From: Azoarcus sp. DD4
GTDB taxonomy: Bacteria > Pseudomonadota > Gammaproteobacteria > Burkholderiales > Rhodocyclaceae
Assembly: GCF_006496635.1 (NCBI RefSeq)
Contig: NZ_CP022958.1
Location: 3,038,001 to 3,102,000 of the forward strand
Length of the DNA stretch: 64,000 bases
Direction: 5' to 3'
Shown here: positions 37,237-44,401 of the stretch, piece after piece
How positions within the stretch are numbered: position 1 is the first letter of the stretch
Layout of the letters: each line of letters opens with the position of its first letter
Translations under genes and position numbers: made by a program
Notes under the pieces: generated by a model
What the model was told of the DNA's origin: nothing
Database searches by the model: none
The model's input: only the letters and a program-made list of their open reading frames with translations

Positions 37237-38589
37237 TCAACCCGGCGCCGACAGCGGCAGGCGGATTTCCATGCGCAGCCCGCCACCCTCGCGCGCACTC
37301 GCGACGATGCTGCCGTCGTGCAAGAGCACGGCGCCGCGGGCAATCGCCAGTCCGAGACCGAAGCCGACCACCTCGCTGCCGTTACCGCCGCGATAGAAGG
37401 GTTCGAAAATGGCGGCGAGATCCGCCTCGGCCACGCCCGGCCCACGGTCCGCGACCACCAGGCGGAACTCTCCGTTCGGCTCGCAAGCCGCCGCCACCTC
37501 CACCCCGGTGCCCTCGGCGGTGTATTTCACCGCGTTGCGGACGACGTTCTCGAAGGCGCGATAGAGCAAGGCCGCCCGCACCACGCTCACCGCCTCGCCC
37601 CTGGCTTCGAGCACCAGGTCGCGGCCGGCGGCACGCGCTTCGAAACGCGCGTCGTCGGCAATGACCGCCACCATTTCGACCAGATCCACCGTCTCGGCCG
37701 GCAGATCGCCGATGCCCGCATCCAGGCGCGACAGGGTCAGCAGCTCGCCCACCAGCTCATCCACCCGCCCGGCCTCGCGTTCGATCCGGTCCAGCGAATC
37801 GGACAGCTCGGCCGGCCGTTGCCGCGCCAGGCCGATCGCGACCTGCAGGCGTGCCAGCGGCGAGCGCAGTTCGTGGGAAACGTCGTGCAGCAAGCGCCGC
37901 TGCGCCGCCATCGCCGCCTGCAGCTGGCCGGCCATGCGGTCGAAATCGCGGCCGAGGTCGGCGATCTCGTCGCGCCTGCTCCCCATCAAGGGCACCACCC
38001 GGGTATCCAGGCGGCCGCCGGCCGCAGCCCCGAAGGCCCAGCGCAGATTGCGGATCGGCTTGGCCAGATACCAGGCGAGCAAGGCGCTGAAGGCCAGGCT
38101 GGCGATCAGCCCGGCAGCGATGGACAAGGCCGGGTTGGGCGGTTGTCGCGGCGGCCGCCCCAGCGGCCCGGGCTCCTGCGGCGGACCGTTCGATGACGCC
38201 GCCGCGAAGAGAGATAACGGCGCCCGTCGGCCAGCACCAACTCGCGCGGGCTGCGCGGACCATCCTCCGCCAGCGCCAGGCGCACCCGGGCCATCAGCAT
38301 CGCCGAGACCTCGCGGCCGAGCAGCTCGCGGCCCCCATCGTCGACCACGAAGATGCCGCTCGGCCCGTCCTGGCGCCATTCGCGCAGCGTCTTTGCCAAA
38401 CACCGCCACGTCGCCCGCGCGCAGCACGCCGACCGCCGCATCGAGCGCGAAGCCGGGCGGGAACGGCGGCCGGCCGAGCTGGGTGTCGCTGCCGCGCTGG
38501 TGCAGCCACACCGCGACGCCGACCCCCACCGCCGCCGTGACCAGCGCCAGCCAGAAGGCGACGAGGAATTTCCAGAACAGGCGCCCCAT
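37237..38589 (-). CDS. CpxA-like sensor histidine kinase with internal frame disturbance
   Basis: The product is a 450-codon open frame: N-terminal helix (about 8-28), periplasmic sensor, second helix (about 160-180), HAMP, HisKA (LLHDVSHELRSPLARLQVAI) and HATPase_c (NVVRNAVKYT, DRGPGV, GFGLGLAIARG). Codons about 67-127 (38211-38393) read as an unnatural Gly/Arg/Pro-rich stretch, whereas the neighbouring frame there encodes plausible sensor sequence. Two compensating single-base changes would explain this. The gene lies 3 nt after its response-regulator gene on the minus strand. Whether the protein is functional depends on whether the shifts are real. Confidence 0.82.
   Translation of the reverse strand: MGRLFWKFLVAFWLALVTAAVGVGVAVWLHQRGSDTQLGRPPFPPGFALDAAVGVLRAGDVAVFGKDAARMAPGRAERHLRGRRWGPRAARPRGLGDADGPGAPGAGGGWSAQPARVGAGRRAPLSLFAAASSNGPPQEPGPLGRPPRQPPNPALSIAAGLIASLAFSALLAWYLAKPIRNLRWAFGAAAGGRLDTRVVPLMGSRRDEIADLGRDFDRMAGQLQAAMAAQRRLLHDVSHELRSPLARLQVAIGLARQRPAELSDSLDRIEREAGRVDELVGELLTLSRLDAGIGDLPAETVDLVEMVAVIADDARFEARAAGRDLVLEARGEAVSVVRAALLYRAFENVVRNAVKYTAEGTGVEVAAACEPNGEFRLVVADRGPGVAEADLAAIFEPFYRGGNGSEVVGFGLGLAIARGAVLLHDGSIVASAREGGGLRMEIRLPLSAPG
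38211..38393 (-). other. Out-of-frame segment between two compensating frameshifts
   Basis: Within the kinase gene the better protein reading for 61 codons is in the other frame (TLREWRQDGPSGIFVVDDGG, then LVLADGRRYLS). An apparent extra A in GGCAAAGACG near 38394, and a missing base near 38212 in a TCTCTCTT tract, would account for both switches. Confidence 0.65.
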
Positions 38590-38592
38590 GCC

Positions 38593-39291
38593 CTACTCCC
38601 GCAGGTACTGGTAGCCGATGCCGCGCACCGTCTCGATGGGCGAACGGCCATCGGCATAGCGACCGAGCTTGTGGCGGATGCTGGACAGATGCACGTCGAT
38701 GCTGCGGTCGTAGCGGGCGAGCGGCCTGCCGAGCGCCTGCTCGGAAAGATCGGCGCGGCTCACCACCCGTCCGGCGTGGCGCACCAGCACTTCGAGCAGA
38801 TTGAACTCGGTGCTGGTGAGCTCGAGCGCGCTGCCCCGCCAGGCGGCCGAACGCTTCTGCGGCCACAACACCAGCGGCGCCACCGTCAGCTGGGCGAGCC
38901 GGTCCTCTGCGCCGGCATCGTGGCGCGTGCGCCGCAGGATGGCACGCACCCGCGCCACCAGTTCGCGCGGCGAACAGGGCTTGGGCACGTAGTCGTCGGC
39001 ACCGAGCTCCAGCCCGACCACGCGATCGACGTCGTCACCGCGGGCCGTGAGCATCAGCACCGGCAGGTTGCCGCCCTGGCGGATGCGGCGCAGCACTTCG
39101 ACACCGTTGAGGCGCGGCATCATCACGTCCACCACCACCAGCGCATAGTCGCCCGCCAACGCGCGATTCGCCCCGCTCTCGCCGTCGTGTACCGCGTCGA
39201 CGTCGAAGCCTTCCCGCCCCATGTACTCCATGAGCATGCGGCTCAGCTCGACATCGTCGTCGACCAGCAGGATTCGGGGCAGAGGGGTCAT
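38593..39291 (-). CDS. OmpR/CpxR-family response regulator
   Basis: The product is a 232-residue regulator. The receiver (about 5-118) has VDDD, phospho-acceptor Asp in VVVDVMMPRLNG and Lys in DDYVPKPCSPRE. The winged-helix effector (about 130-228) has LELTSTEFNLLEVLVRHAG and SIDVHLSSIRHKLG, ending in VRGIGYQYL. ATG 39291 is the natural start; longer frames lack receiver homology. It pairs with the CpxA-like kinase 3 nt downstream and is divergent from the lipoprotein hydrolase gene, a possible target. Confidence 0.93.
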   Translation of the reverse strand: MTPLPRILLVDDDVELSRMLMEYMGREGFDVDAVHDGESGANRALAGDYALVVVDVMMPRLNGVEVLRRIRQGGNLPVLMLTARGDDVDRVVGLELGADDYVPKPCSPRELVARVRAILRRTRHDAGAEDRLAQLTVAPLVLWPQKRSAAWRGSALELTSTEFNLLEVLVRHAGRVVSRADLSEQALGRPLARYDRSIDVHLSSIRHKLGRYADGRSPIETVRGIGYQYLRE

Positions 39292-39496
39292 CGGGCGTGC
39301 AGAAAGCAAGGGGACGGACGCGGATGATAGCCGCAGCGACACTGCCGACAAGCGCCGAAACCGCGTCTTTACCGAGCTTTACCTTGGCCAACCGCGCTTA
39401 ACGGCCCCGTCCCGCATAGTGCGCCGGCAGCCTTGGCCAGGCTTCGTCGCCGCGACGCGCCCGGCCATTTCCCCGCAACCGGAGCACACACCCCAC

Positions 39497-40711
39497 ATGA
39501 AGCTCATTCCCATCATCCTGCCCGCCCTGCTGCTGGTCGCCGGCACCATCGGCGCCTGCAGCTTCCGGCCCGACCGTGCCGGGATCGAGGAAGACCGGCT
39601 GCGCCGCTTCGCCGAGCGCAGCTATCGCCCCGAACGCCGCCTGCCCGTCGACGGGCGCGACACGCGCATCGGCAGCGAAGGCAGCGAGATCGACGTCAAG
39701 CTGCTGTGCCCCACCACGCCCGGGCGCTATCCGCTGGTGATCTATCTGCCCGGCCTCGGCGAAAGTACACTTGCGGGCGCGCGCTGGCGCGACACCTGGG
39801 CCCAGGCCGGCTACGCGGTACTCACCCTGCAACGGCCGGTCGACGGACCGCAGGTGTGGTCCTCCGCCGACGCCCGCCGCGGCGCCTTCAGCCAGCTCGG
39901 CCGCAAGCGCTTCGGCACCGAGCAGCTCGCGGCGCGCGCCCAGGCGGTACAGGAGGCGCTCGACGAAATCCGCCGCCGCGCCGGCAACGACGCGATGTAT
40001 GCCTGCGTGGACCTCTCCCGCATCGCACTGGTCGGCTTCGAACTGGGCGCACAGACTGCGATGGCACTGGCCGGCGAACGCTACCGCAGTGCCACCGCGC
40101 TGCGCCCCCCCGAAGGCGTCAAGGCCGCGATCGCGCTCAGCCCGTATGTCAGCCCCGCCGGTGAGGTCAACGGCCGCTACGGCGCACTGGACACCGCCAC
40201 GCTGATCGTTACCGGCGGAGCCGACGAAGACCGCTACGGCCTCGGCATCACGCCCGCCCTGCGTCAGACACCGTTCCGCCACCTGCGCGAGGGCAACAAG
40301 TACCAGCTGGTGCTGAACGATGGCGGCTACACCCTGCTGAACGGCGCCGACATCGCCCCGCCAACCGAATCGTCGGCACGCCCGGCTGGTGGCCGTGGCG
40401 GCATGGCCGGCGGCCACGGCGGCCCAGGCGGCGGCCCAAGCGGTGGCATGGGCGGCGGACGGCCCGGCGGGATGGGTGGCGGTCCGAGCGGCGGCATGGG
40501 CGAAGGCCCGCCGCCGGACGGCGGCATGGGCGGCGGCGAGCGGCCGGAGGGCAATCGTCACGGTGAGCAGCAGCGCGCCGCCATTGTCGTGCAGTCGGTG
40601 ACGCTGGCCTTTCTCGACGCCACCCTGCGCGCCGACGACATGGCCGCCGAGTGGCTGAAGCGCAACAGCCCCGGCTGGCTGGAGCCCGTCGGCCAGCTGC
40701 AGTGGAAGTGA
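39497..40711 (+). CDS. Exported alpha/beta hydrolase (dienelactone-hydrolase-like) with Gly-rich insert
   Basis: The product is a 404-residue probable lipoprotein (LLVAGTIGAC, lipobox IGAC) with an alpha/beta-hydrolase core: YPLVIYLPGLGEST, ALVGFELGAQTAMALAGERY (the nucleophile position is Glu in GFELG, not the usual Ser) and TLIVTGGADEDRYG. About 60 residues (roughly 294-353) are a Gly/Pro/Met-rich insertion of GGPGGG, GGMGGG and GGMGEG units between the last strand region and the terminal helix. The missing serine makes a classical hydrolase reaction doubtful. It is divergent from the OmpR-type regulator. Confidence 0.78.
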   Translation: MKLIPIILPALLLVAGTIGACSFRPDRAGIEEDRLRRFAERSYRPERRLPVDGRDTRIGSEGSEIDVKLLCPTTPGRYPLVIYLPGLGESTLAGARWRDTWAQAGYAVLTLQRPVDGPQVWSSADARRGAFSQLGRKRFGTEQLAARAQAVQEALDEIRRRAGNDAMYACVDLSRIALVGFELGAQTAMALAGERYRSATALRPPEGVKAAIALSPYVSPAGEVNGRYGALDTATLIVTGGADEDRYGLGITPALRQTPFRHLREGNKYQLVLNDGGYTLLNGADIAPPTESSARPAGGRGGMAGGHGGPGGGPSGGMGGGRPGGMGGGPSGGMGEGPPPDGGMGGGERPEGNRHGEQQRAAIVVQSVTLAFLDATLRADDMAAEWLKRNSPGWLEPVGQLQWK

Positions 40712-40720
40712 GGATGGTGC

Positions 40721-41425
40721 TCAGCGCGCGGGTGCCGGTGCCTGCAGCAGATCGACCATCTCGCGGTAGCCGCGCCTGCGGGCCATCTCCAGCGGCGTGA
40801 CACCGCTGCGGTCGGTCAGGCGACGATCGGCACCGGCGTCCAGCAGCGCCTTGACCGTGGCGACATGACGCGCTCCGCCGTCGCCCAGCACCACCGCCTC
40901 GATCAACGCGGTCCAGTGCAGGTTGTTCACATGATCCAGCGGTGCGCCGGCCGCGATCAGCTGGCGCACCACCCCGTCGTGGCCGAGATGCGCCGCGGCG
41001 ATCAGGGCGGTGCCGTCGTAGCGGCTGGTGACCTGGCGGGCGCTGGCGCCGAGCGCGAGCAACTGCGCCAGCGTGGCTTCGTCGTCGGCCACCGCGGCGA
41101 TGGTCACCGCATCGTAGCGGTCGTACTCCAGGGCGTTCAGATCGGCACCGGCCTTCGCCAGCAAGGCGATCACCTCCCGGCGCCGGCCGTGGGCGGCCAC
41201 ATGCAGCGGCGTGCGGCCGCGCCCGTCGCGCGCCTCGATGTCGATGCCCTTGGCGACCAGGGCCGCCACCCGTGCCGTATCGCCCAGCCAGGCGGCGGCA
41301 TGAAGGCCGGTGTAGGCGGCCTGCTCGGCAGCCGAAGGCGGCACCTGGGCATGGCTGCTGCCGACGTAGCCGGCAGCCAGCGCCACACCGAGCACGGCGC
41401 TGCGTATCAGGGCCTCGATCGCCAT
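40721..41425 (-). CDS. Exported ankyrin-repeat protein
   Basis: The product is a 234-residue protein with a signal peptide (LGVALAAGYVGSSHA). Six or so ankyrin repeats follow, e.g. GLHAAAWLGDTARVAALVAK, GRTPLHVAAHGRRREVIALL and GTALIAAAHLGHDGVVRQLI. It probably binds a periplasmic partner. It follows the GlcG-like gene by 25 nt on the same strand, so the two products may act together. The partner is unknown. Confidence 0.88.
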   Translation of the reverse strand: MAIEALIRSAVLGVALAAGYVGSSHAQVPPSAAEQAAYTGLHAAAWLGDTARVAALVAKGIDIEARDGRGRTPLHVAAHGRRREVIALLAKAGADLNALEYDRYDAVTIAAVADDEATLAQLLALGASARQVTSRYDGTALIAAAHLGHDGVVRQLIAAGAPLDHVNNLHWTALIEAVVLGDGGARHVATVKALLDAGADRRLTDRSGVTPLEMARRRGYREMVDLLQAPAPAR

Positions 41426-41450
41426 GCTGTTCTCCGCGATCCGGCTGCAC

Positions 41451-41939
41451 TTACTTGAGCAGATCCTTGACCGCTTCGACGCCGGCCATGGCGCACTGCT
41501 CGTCGAGATGACCGCCGGGCGCACCGCCGACGCCGACCGCGCCGATCACTTCATTGCCGACCTTGACCGGCACGCCACCGCCCAGCAGCAGAAAGCCCGG
41601 GATGTCGGTGAGGTTGGCCGCGCCGGCGTTCTTCTGCGCATTGTCCATCATCGCCAGCGTGGTGTTGCGGGCCGACGCCGACGTGAAGGCCTTCTGCTGG
41701 GCGGCGCCGATCGTGTGCGGGCCGGCGTTGTCGGCACGCTGCAGGGCGCGCAGCACGCCGGCGCGATCCACTACCGCAGCGCTCACCGAATAGCCCTTCT
41801 CCTGGCAGGACGCAACGGTGGCGGCGGCCAGGCGGTTGGCGAGTTCGAGGCCGATGTTGCGCTCGGTCAGCACCTGCGCGTGGCTGGCACCGGCGGTGCC
41901 CAGCAGCAGGGCGGCGGTCGCGGCAAAGATTTTGTTCAT
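41451..41939 (-). CDS. Exported GlcG/HbpS-family protein (DUF336)
   Basis: The product is a 162-residue periplasmic protein with a signal peptide (ATAALLLGTAGASHA) and a GlcG/HbpS domain: LELANRLAAATVASCQEKGY, VSAAVVDRAGVLRALQRADN and the C-terminal IGAVGVGGAPGGHLDEQCAM. Some relatives bind heme or are encoded with alcohol or glycolate oxidation genes; a specific ligand cannot be assigned. AAGGAG precedes ATG 41939. It lies 104 nt downstream of a FixL/FixJ-like pair that probably controls it. Confidence 0.88.
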   Translation of the reverse strand: MNKIFAATAALLLGTAGASHAQVLTERNIGLELANRLAAATVASCQEKGYSVSAAVVDRAGVLRALQRADNAGPHTIGAAQQKAFTSASARNTTLAMMDNAQKNAGAANLTDIPGFLLLGGGVPVKVGNEVIGAVGVGGAPGGHLDEQCAMAGVEAVKDLLK

Positions 41940-42031
41940 GCTGTTCTCCTTGGTTGGCTTCGGCTCATCCGAACCGTGAGAACAGTCTAGGCAGGCGATC
42001 GGCGCCCGCCCATGCGTACGCCTACGCGTGC

Positions 42032-42053
42032 GGCTCCGTAAAACTACGGAGCC
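42032..42053. terminator. Perfect hairpin at the end of the FixJ-like gene
   Basis: GGCTCCGTA-AAAC-TACGGAGCC forms a perfect 9-bp stem with a 4-nt loop that overlaps the regulator stop codon, upstream of the GlcG-like gene. No U-run follows, so a terminator, attenuator or palindromic operator is possible. Confidence 0.4.
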
Positions 42054-42685
42054 TCGCCTTCCACCAAGGCCGCGTAATGGCGGATGAGTTGCGCCAGCGA
42101 TTCGGTCTGCAGCTTGGCGAAGAGGTTGGCGCGGTGGGTTTCGACCGTCCGCGGCGACAGCGCCAGCGCGCGTGCGATCTCCTTGTTGGTGAGGCCCGCC
42201 ACGATGAATCCGAGCACCTCGCGCTCGCGCTCGGACAGCATCGCGTAGCGCTCGCGCGCAAGCTGGTCGGCACGATTGCGCTCGCGCGAGCGCACATGCC
42301 TGCGCACCGCCGTTTGCAGGGTGTCGAGCAGCAGATCGTCGTCCACCGGCTTTTCGAGGAACTCTGCCGCGCCGGCCTTGAAGGCCCGACGGCACAGATC
42401 GACCGTGCCGTGGCCGGTAAGCATGATCACCGGATGATCGCAGCCGCGTGCCATCAGCATCTCCAGCAGCTTGAGGCCGCCGATGCCGGGCATGCGCACG
42501 TCGAGCACGATGGCGCCGATGCCCGATGGGTCGAAACCATCGAGGAAGGCCGCAGGGCCGTCCCACGCCTGTACCCGCAGGCCGACGGTGCCGATCAGCA
42601 GCGACAAGGCGCCGCGCACGGCCTCGTCGTCGTCCACCAGGTGTATCAGCGGTGAAAGTTGGGTCGCATCCACGTTGGTCGTCAT
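42044..42685 (-). CDS. FixJ/TtrR-like LuxR-family response regulator
   Basis: The product is a 213-residue regulator. The receiver (about 12-125) has DDDEAV, phospho-acceptor Asp in IVLDVRMPGIGG and Lys in FLEKPVDDD. The LuxR-type HTH (about 140-205) has LSEREREVLGFIVAGLTNKE and LSPRTVETHRANLFAKL. ATG 42685 overlaps the kinase stop by 4 nt. Its likely targets are the downstream GlcG-like/ankyrin genes or the divergent iron-uptake operon. Confidence 0.92.
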   Translation of the reverse strand: MTTNVDATQLSPLIHLVDDDEAVRGALSLLIGTVGLRVQAWDGPAAFLDGFDPSGIGAIVLDVRMPGIGGLKLLEMLMARGCDHPVIMLTGHGTVDLCRRAFKAGAAEFLEKPVDDDLLLDTLQTAVRRHVRSRERNRADQLARERYAMLSEREREVLGFIVAGLTNKEIARALALSPRTVETHRANLFAKLQTESLAQLIRHYAALVEGEAP

Positions 42686-44151
42686 CGTTCGATCACCGCT
42701 CCGCTGGCCGGCCGCGGCAGCGCGAGCCGGAATTCGGCGCCGCGCGGCAGCGCCGCCCGTACCGTAAGACTGCCGCCCATGCCGGCGGCCAGGGTTTCGC
42801 ACAGGCTGAGGCCCAGCCCCAGCCCCTCTGCCCGCGTCGTGAAGAAAGGCTGGAAGATGCGCGGCATCACCGCCTCGGCAATACCGGGGCCGCTGTCGCG
42901 CACCCGCAGCACGGCCTCGTCCGCCTCCACGCCGAGGACGAGTTCCAGGCCGCGTTCGGCTGCCGGCACCTGCTCCAGCGCCTGCAGCGCGTTCATCAGC
43001 AGGTTATGCACGATCTGCTCGACCGCCACCGGATCGCCGACCGCCTCGGCCGGGCCTTCGGTCACGACCCGTGGCTGCAGGGCGCGCTGGCGGCATTCGG
43101 GCTCGATCAGGTGCAGCACCTTGTCCACCGTCGCGCGCAGGTCCACTGTCCGGGCGCGCTCGCCGAGTTCCGGGCGCTCCACCGTGCGCCGCAGCCGCGC
43201 CAGCACCTCGGCCGCTCGCCTGGCCTGTTCGGCCGCGTGCGTCATCGCGGTGAGTGCGGTCTCCACCTCGGGTGGATCGTCGGCCAGCAGGCGCTGCGCG
43301 GCACGGGTATTGGCCAGCACCGCGGTCAGCGGCTGGTTGAGTTCGTGTGCCATGCCGGCGGCGAGTTCGCCTAGCGCATTGAGCCGCGCCACCTGGCCGA
43401 GCCGCAGCCGCTCCTCCGCGCGCTGACGCTCGGCGCGCTGGCGCAAGGCGGTGGCGATGCCGGCCAGCAGAACGCCGACGGCGCCCGTCCAGCCCGCCAT
43501 CGACAGCCAGGGCAGTTCTCCCCAACCCACCCGCCGTCCGGCGACCACGGTAAACGGCTGGCTCGCCGCGGCGAGCTGCTTCACCGCCTCGAAGCGCCAG
43601 CCGCCGTCGCGTTCGGCGCCAAGCCCGGCCTGCAGGCGCCACTGCCCTTGGCCGTGACGCAGTTCCACGCCCACCGGGCTGTCCGCCGCCAGCGGCCAGT
43701 CGCTGCGCGGCACCATGCCTTGCACGTCGAGTTGCAGGGCATAGCTCGCCGGTTCGCCCGCCAGCACCAGCCAGTAGCGCCCACGGCCGAATTCCGGATC
43801 CGCCACCACCGCCTGACCGCCACGGCGCGATGCCGCTTCGGCCGCATCCAGCGCTGCATCCGGCCAGGCCTGGCCCGCCTCGCGGCGGCCGACCGCGAGA
43901 ATGCGTGGGTAGATGGCCGGCAAACGCTGCTCGGGCCGCGCCAGTGCAGCCGGTTCGAGCAGCGCCAGCGTGGCGAGCACCGCTTCGTGCTCCACTGCCT
44001 GCTGACTGAGCAGGCGGTGCACGATGCGCGCATCGGTATCGAAGAGTTCGCGCAGCCGCGACAGCTCGGCGCGCGCAAGCCAAGCCGCACCGGCCGCCGA
44101 AACCAGCAGCCAGACGGCGATCCAGGGGAGGACTGTGCGTACGCGGTACAT
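42682..44151 (-). CDS. FixL/TtrS-like membrane sensor histidine kinase
   Basis: The product is a 489-residue kinase with an N-terminal helix (about 5-25) and a periplasmic domain of about 180 residues. A second helix (about 218-238) is followed by a coiled coil, HisKA (LGELAAGMAHELNQPLTAVL) and HATPase_c (NLLMNALQAL, DSGPGI, GLGLGLSLC). No cytoplasmic PAS domain is present, so sensing should be periplasmic. ATG 44151 puts the first helix directly at the N-terminus; a start at 44181 is possible. Confidence 0.9.
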   Translation of the reverse strand: MYRVRTVLPWIAVWLLVSAAGAAWLARAELSRLRELFDTDARIVHRLLSQQAVEHEAVLATLALLEPAALARPEQRLPAIYPRILAVGRREAGQAWPDAALDAAEAASRRGGQAVVADPEFGRGRYWLVLAGEPASYALQLDVQGMVPRSDWPLAADSPVGVELRHGQGQWRLQAGLGAERDGGWRFEAVKQLAAASQPFTVVAGRRVGWGELPWLSMAGWTGAVGVLLAGIATALRQRAERQRAEERLRLGQVARLNALGELAAGMAHELNQPLTAVLANTRAAQRLLADDPPEVETALTAMTHAAEQARRAAEVLARLRRTVERPELGERARTVDLRATVDKVLHLIEPECRQRALQPRVVTEGPAEAVGDPVAVEQIVHNLLMNALQALEQVPAAERGLELVLGVEADEAVLRVRDSGPGIAEAVMPRIFQPFFTTRAEGLGLGLSLCETLAAGMGGSLTVRAALPRGAEFRLALPRPASGAVIER

Positions 44152-44266
44152 CCGGAATCCGGGGCAGGAATGTCGCGGCAATCATACGCGCCGGCGCTAA
44201 AGCTTTTGCGGTCGCCCCAGCGCTGCCCACATCGCACCGATACACGACCAAGGTCATAGAAAACCC

Positions 44267-44294
44267 TTGCCTCCAGCATGGGCTAGGATACAAT
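44267..44294 (+). promoter_or_regulatory. Sigma70 promoter of the iron-uptake operon
   Basis: TTGCCT (44267-44272), a 16-nt spacer and TACAAT (44289-44294) form a good promoter about 107 nt before the receptor start. Its -10 overlaps the Fur-like box. Confidence 0.55.
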
Positions 44295-44310
44295 GCGAAT
44301 ACTTCTCAAT
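44292..44310. promoter_or_regulatory. Fur box
   Basis: The sequence AATGCGAATACTTCTCAAT matches a palindromic Fur-type consensus (AATGAGAATNATTCTCATT) at about 15 of 19 positions and overlaps the -10 element and likely start of transcription. Iron-dependent repression of the downstream TonB receptor operon is predicted. Confidence 0.65.
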
Positions 44311-44401
44311 ATCGTTACAAGACGACAAAGGGACACAGCCAGCCAGGCGCCGCCAAGGGCAAGCCGAGCCAGCCAGCAACTGACTCCAGGACCCATCCAT
44401 C

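Noticed and set aside
37237..38589. Calling the CpxA-like kinase a pseudogene
   Set aside because: The frame remains open over the whole gene and the catalytic domains are intact; only a sensor segment is affected, possibly by a sequence error.
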